From assembly GCA_949511925.1 (NCBI GenBank), contig CATEYX010000120.1, forward strand, positions 1-9,081: a DNA stretch of 9,081 nt, in the 5' to 3' direction. This DNA comes from Cryomorphaceae bacterium (lineage in GTDB: Bacteria > Bacteroidota > Bacteroidia > Flavobacteriales > BACL11). Shown in pieces: positions 6,101-9,081 of this stretch. The notes beneath the pieces are model-generated. The model saw only the letters and a list, made by a program, of their open reading frames with translations. It did no database searches and had not been told where the DNA came from. Every line of letters begins with the position of its first letter. Positions within the stretch are counted from its first letter, which is position 1. The translations under genes and the position numbers were made by a program.

Positions 6101-6919
6101 ATTCAGAATTACTTGAAAAAGTATAATGATGTCTATGGTGAGCATAGAAGAAAGCGTTTTGCGATTACTATTGGTGATGAATTGCCAAATGGAGTACTGC
6201 AATTAGCAAAAGTTCAGATTACTCAAAAGAGAAAAATTAAAGTTGGTGATAAATTAGCAGGACGTCATGGTAATAAGGGTATTGTATCTCGTATTGTAAA
6301 AGATGAGGATATGCCTTTCTTAGAAGATGGAACTCCTGTTGATATTATCTTGAATCCACTTGGGGTACCATCAAGGATGAATCTTGGTCAGATATATGAA
6401 ACTATCTTAGGTTGGGCAGGAGATGAATTAGGTAAGAAATACTTTACTCCTGTATTTGATGGAGCAAGTATGGATCAAATTAATGCTGAAACTGATGAAG
6501 CTAAGTTACCAAGATTAGGGCAAACTTATCTTTATGACGGTGGTACTGGTGAGCGTTTTGAACAAACGGCAACAGTAGGTATAATTTACATGCTTAAACT
6601 TGGTCATTTAATTGATGATAAAATGCATGCTCGTTCTATTGGGCCATACTCATTAATTACTCAACAACCACTTGGAGGTAAGGCTCAGAATGGGGGACAA
6701 AGACTTGGAGAGATGGAGGTTTGGGCTTTAGAGGGTTATGGTGCTGCCAATATCTTACAAGAGATGCTTACTTTAAAATCGGATGATGTAGTCGGAAGAG
6801 CTAAAGCATTTGAGGCCATAGTAAAAGGTCACGAATTACCAATACCAGGAATTCCAGAATCGTTTAATGTATTATTACATGAATTGAATGGTTTAGGACT
6901 TAAAGTTTCACTTGAATAA
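3110..6919 (+). CDS. rpoB: DNA-directed RNA polymerase subunit beta
   Basis: RpoB is the second-largest core subunit; it forms half of the active cleft and the rifampicin pocket. The 1269 residues agree with Bacteroidota RpoB. The N terminus reads QRINFASIK...FPDFLDVQLKSFQSFF. The rifampicin region is at about 470-495, with Q474, D477, H487, R490, S492 and L494 matching E. coli Q513, D516, H526, R529, S531 and L533. PIETPEGPNIGLI follows. E779-D780 match the E. coli E813-D814 acidic pair. GDKLAGRHGNKG holds K1048 and K1056, equivalent to E. coli K1065 and K1073. The C-terminal anchor is GGQRLGEMEVWALEGYGAA. The start codon is TTG: an in-frame TAA lies at 3092-3094, no ATG or GTG lies between, and the next in-frame methionine is far inside conserved sequence. 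Expression probably depends on read-through of the upstream hairpin. Confidence 0.98.
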   Translation: MAKQNNNQRINFASIKNTVNFPDFLDVQLKSFQSFFQIGTTLDERRNEGLYKAFEELFPITDSRNNFVLEFIDYTIDPPRYSIKECINRGLTFKVPLKVKLKLYCTDPDHEDFETIVQDVYFGNIPFMTPKGSFVVNGAERIIVSQLHRSPGVFFGQSFHSNGTKLYSARVIPFKGSWIEFTTDINNVMYAYIDRKKKLPVTTLLRAIGYESDRDILEIFNLADEVKVSKSGLKRVVGRKLAARVLKSWVDDFVDEDTGELVPIERNEVILERDTIIEKSHIDEIVNSGVETILLHKNDGSASDHALVYNTLQKDPTNSEVEAVRHIYRQLRSAEAPDDETARGIIDKLFFSDQRYSLGHVGRFRINRRLKLDIPEDKMVLTNEDIVSIISNLISLVNSKVDVDDIDHLSNRRIRTVGEQLSNQFNVGLSRMARTIRERMNVRDNEVFTPIDLINAKTLSAVINSFFGTSQLSQFMDQTNPLAEVTHKRRISALGPGGLTRERAGFEVRDVHYTHYGRLCPIETPEGPNIGLISSLAVFAKINSLGFIETPYREVNEGKIDISKAPVYKSAEQEEEQIIAQANAPLTEDGSFQNDRIQSRREADYLIAEPSSVTLMDVAPNQIASIAASLIPFLEHDDANRALMGSNMMRQAVPLLRTDAPIVGTGLEPHVARDSRTMINAEGEGKVTYVDANTIKVKYTKTEEEELVSFDENEKTYSLTKFQKTNQRTCINIQPIVRVGDKVTKGQVLCDGYATENGELAIGRNLKVAFMPWKGYNFEDAIILSERVVREDLFTSLHIAEHVVNVRETKRGAEELTADIPNISETATKDLDEFGMVRIGAHVKTGDILIGKITPKGESDPTPEEKLLRAIFGEKAGDVKDASLKTKPSNQGVVIGKSLFSKTVKDRRAKSADKDELERLDTVFEKDAFGLKNILATKLYQIVGGKASKGIKNILGEEVIPKSEKFTKKMLLGIDFTLVDPYKWTGSQENNILVNRTIQNYLKKYNDVYGEHRRKRFAITIGDELPNGVLQLAKVQITQKRKIKVGDKLAGRHGNKGIVSRIVKDEDMPFLEDGTPVDIILNPLGVPSRMNLGQIYETILGWAGDELGKKYFTPVFDGASMDQINAETDEAKLPRLGQTYLYDGGTGERFEQTATVGIIYMLKLGHLIDDKMHARSIGPYSLITQQPLGGKAQNGGQRLGEMEVWALEGYGAANILQEMLTLKSDDVVGRAKAFEAIVKGHELPIPGIPESFNVLLHELNGLGLKVSLE

Positions 6920-6940
6920 AATACAAATGAGAAATACAAA
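6919..6940 (+). repeat. 9-nt direct repeat flanking the rpoC start
   Basis: AAATACAAA occurs at 6919-6927 and again at 6932-6940, a 13-nt period that spans the rpoC ATG at 6927-6929. It gives the rpoC start an unstructured A-rich surround and no Shine-Dalgarno. It is probably a by-product of A-rich initiation context rather than a binding site. Confidence 0.3.
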
Positions 6941-9081
6941 AAATAACAGACAGGCTCAGGATATTAATGCGATAAAGATTTCTTTATCATCTCCTGAAGA
7001 TATTTTAGGCAAATCATCTGGTGAGGTTACAAAACCGGAAACGATTAACTATAGAACATATAAGCCAGAAAGTGGTGGATTATTTTGTGAAAGAGTTTTT
7101 GGTCCTACCAAAGATTTTGAATGCCATTGTGGTAAATATAAAAGAATTCGTTACAGAGGAATTGTATGTGATAGATGTGGGGTAGAAGTAACTGAAAAGA
7201 AAGTAAGAAGAGAGCGTATAGGTCACATTAGTTTAGTTGTTCCTGTTGCTCATATCTGGTATTTCCGTACTTTACCTAACAAAATTGGATATTTATTAGG
7301 ATTACCATCTAAGAAATTAGACATGATTATTTACTATGAGCGTTTTGTAGTAATTAATGCTGGTGAAGGAACTATGAATTCTGAAGGTGCAGCTGTACAA
7401 TATTTAGACTTCCTTACTGAGGAAGAGTACTTAGATATTTTAGATGCTCAACCATTAGAAAATCAGTATTTAAGTGATGAAGATCCTAAGAAATTTGTTG
7501 CAAAAATGGGTGCTGATGCAATTCATAACTTATTGGCAAATTTAAATTTAGATGATTTATCATATAAATTAAGAGATCAAGCTGCTAATGAAACTTCACA
7601 GCAAAGAAAAACTGAGGCATTAAAACGTTTGCAAATTGTTGAATCTATGCGTGAAGGACAATTGCATACTGAAAACAGACCTGAATGGATGACGATTAAA
7701 GTTATTCCAGTTATTCCACCAGAATTAAGACCATTAGTTCCTTTGGATGGAGGCCGTTTTGCTACTTCTGATTTAAATGATTTATATAGAAGAGTAATTA
7801 TCAGAAACAATAGATTAAAAAGATTAATGGAGATTAATGCTCCTGAGATCATTTTAAGAAATGAAAAAAGAATGTTACAGGAATCTGTTGATGCTCTTTT
7901 TGATAATTCAAGAAAATCATCAGCTGTAAAGGCAGATGGTAAAAGACCTTTAAAGTCTCTTTCTGATTCCTTAAAAGGAAAGCAAGGAAGATTCCGTCAG
8001 AACTTACTAGGTAAAAGGGTAGATTATTCTGCTCGTTCGGTAATTGTTGTAGGACCAGAATTAAGTTTACACGAATGTGGAATACCTAAGGATATGGCTT
8101 CTGAACTTTATAAGCCGTTTATCATTAGAAAGCTTATTGAAAGAGGAATCGTAAAAACAGTTAAGTCTGCTAAGAAGATTATTGATAGTAAAGAACCTGT
8201 AGTTTGGGATATTTTGGAAAATGTAATGAAAGGACATCCAGTTTTATTAAACAGGGCTCCTACACTACACAGACTAGGTATACAGGCTTTCCAACCTAAA
8301 ATGATTGAAGGGAAAGCAATTCAATTACATCCATTAGCTTGTGCGGCCTTTAATGCCGATTTTGATGGGGATCAAATGGCTGTACATTTACCATTAGGTG
8401 CTGCTGCAATTTTGGAAGCGCAAGTTTTAATGCTAGCGTCACACAATATCTTGAATCCTGCAAATGGAGCTCCTATTACTGTACCTTCACAGGATATGGT
8501 ACTTGGTTTGTATTATATGACTAAGGAGAAGTTCTCTACTGAAGAAGAAAAAGTGAAAGGTGAAGGAATGATTTTCTATTCTTTGGATGAAGTGAAGATT
8601 GCTTATAATGAAAAGCAAGCTGATTTGCACGCAATGATTAAGATCAGAGTTACTGATACTAAAGGAAAAACTTCTTTAGTAGATACAACTATTGGTAGGG
8701 TTTTATTTAACGAATTTGTACCTGAACAGGTTGAATATGTTAATGAACTGTTAACTAAGAAAGCATTAAGAAATATTATTGGTGATATATTAGAAACTTG
8801 CGGTGTAGCTGGGACTGTTCATTTCTTAGATGCAATTAAAACTATTGGTTTTGATATGGCATTTAGAGGTGGATTATCCTTTAATCTTGGTGATGTACTT
8901 GTACCTGAAGAAAAAGAAGGATTAATTGCTGATGCTAATAAGAAGGTAGCTGAAATTAAGAATAATTACGCAATGGGTTTCATTACTAATAATGAAAGAT
9001 ATAACCAAGTAATTGATGTTTGGACAACTACTAATGCTCGATTGACTGATACAGTTATGAGAAATATTAGTTCGGACAAAC
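6927..9081 (+). CDS. rpoC: DNA-directed RNA polymerase subunit beta' (3' truncated by window)
   Basis: RpoC carries the catalytic magnesium and the clamp. The frame from the ATG at 6927 is open for 718 codons to the window edge, roughly half of a usual beta' subunit. Visible parts, in order, are the N-terminal zinc site C66, C68, C81, C84 (E. coli C70, C72, C85, C88), PVIPPELRPLVPLDGGRF near 260-278, and the clamp coiled coil after LYRRVIIRNNRLKRL, which binds sigma. Next come GKRVDYSARSVIVVGP from 362, the bridge to LLNRAPTLHRLGIQAFQP, and the active-site NADFDGD at 476-482 with its three aspartates. The trigger loop, jaw and second zinc site would lie beyond the edge. The gene starts 7 nt after rpoB, so it shares that mRNA. 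No frameshift or missing key residue is seen. Confidence 0.97.
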   Translation, partial: MRNTKNNRQAQDINAIKISLSSPEDILGKSSGEVTKPETINYRTYKPESGGLFCERVFGPTKDFECHCGKYKRIRYRGIVCDRCGVEVTEKKVRRERIGHISLVVPVAHIWYFRTLPNKIGYLLGLPSKKLDMIIYYERFVVINAGEGTMNSEGAAVQYLDFLTEEEYLDILDAQPLENQYLSDEDPKKFVAKMGADAIHNLLANLNLDDLSYKLRDQAANETSQQRKTEALKRLQIVESMREGQLHTENRPEWMTIKVIPVIPPELRPLVPLDGGRFATSDLNDLYRRVIIRNNRLKRLMEINAPEIILRNEKRMLQESVDALFDNSRKSSAVKADGKRPLKSLSDSLKGKQGRFRQNLLGKRVDYSARSVIVVGPELSLHECGIPKDMASELYKPFIIRKLIERGIVKTVKSAKKIIDSKEPVVWDILENVMKGHPVLLNRAPTLHRLGIQAFQPKMIEGKAIQLHPLACAAFNADFDGDQMAVHLPLGAAAILEAQVLMLASHNILNPANGAPITVPSQDMVLGLYYMTKEKFSTEEEKVKGEGMIFYSLDEVKIAYNEKQADLHAMIKIRVTDTKGKTSLVDTTIGRVLFNEFVPEQVEYVNELLTKKALRNIIGDILETCGVAGTVHFLDAIKTIGFDMAFRGGLSFNLGDVLVPEEKEGLIADANKKVAEIKNNYAMGFITNNERYNQVIDVWTTTNARLTDTVMRNISSDK

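Noticed and set aside
7577..7852. Minus-strand open frame of 91 codons inside rpoC
   Set aside because: Antisense to the conserved clamp region of RpoC; no family features.
1..9081. Search for a novel system: mobile element, CRISPR, toxin-antitoxin, defence or inserted gene
   Set aside because: The core genes are tightly packed in the expected order with no insertions, long repeats or foreign-looking composition; nothing supports an undescribed multi-gene system here.

Overview
The window is the transcription-translation core operon of a low-GC member of the Bacteroidota. In order, all on the + strand, it holds tRNA-Trp, secE, nusG, rplK (L11), rplA (L1), rplJ (L10), rplL (L7/L12), rpoB, and the first 718 codons of rpoC, which runs off the right edge. 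The Bacteroidota assignment rests on three points: tRNA-Trp lies directly before secE; the L1, L11 and RpoB sequences read as that phylum's versions (for example the L11 segment IRGGAANPAPPVGPALG and the RpoB segment QTNPLAEVTHKRRISALGPGG); and Shine-Dalgarno sites are nearly absent, replaced by A-rich stretches before start codons. Base composition is strongly AT-rich, and arginine is mostly AGA. A Cytophagales-like organism (for instance near Flammeovirga) is a guess from protein style and was not tested.

Layout. 1-31 is upstream spacer with no recognisable gene. 32-104 is tRNA-Trp, with secE starting 19 nt after it. secE and nusG (124-882) supply the translocon subunit and the transcription elongation factor. 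rplK, rplA, rplJ and rplL (887-3009) make the ribosomal L1 stalk and the L11/L10/L12 GTPase-associated stalk. 3010-3109 is the only spacer of any size. It carries a strong intrinsic-terminator-like hairpin, the likely attenuator separating the ribosomal-protein genes from the RNA polymerase genes. rpoB (3110-6919) begins with TTG, and rpoC follows after 7 nt.

The genes look intact and canonical. No mobile element, CRISPR array, transfer signature or novel defence-type system is visible. The observations worth a second look are regulatory: the rplL-rpoB hairpin, the TTG start of rpoB, the tandem TAAAA leader of rplL (stops in all three frames and a 14-codon upstream ORF), the lack of room for a classical L10 leader, and the ambiguous nusG start.
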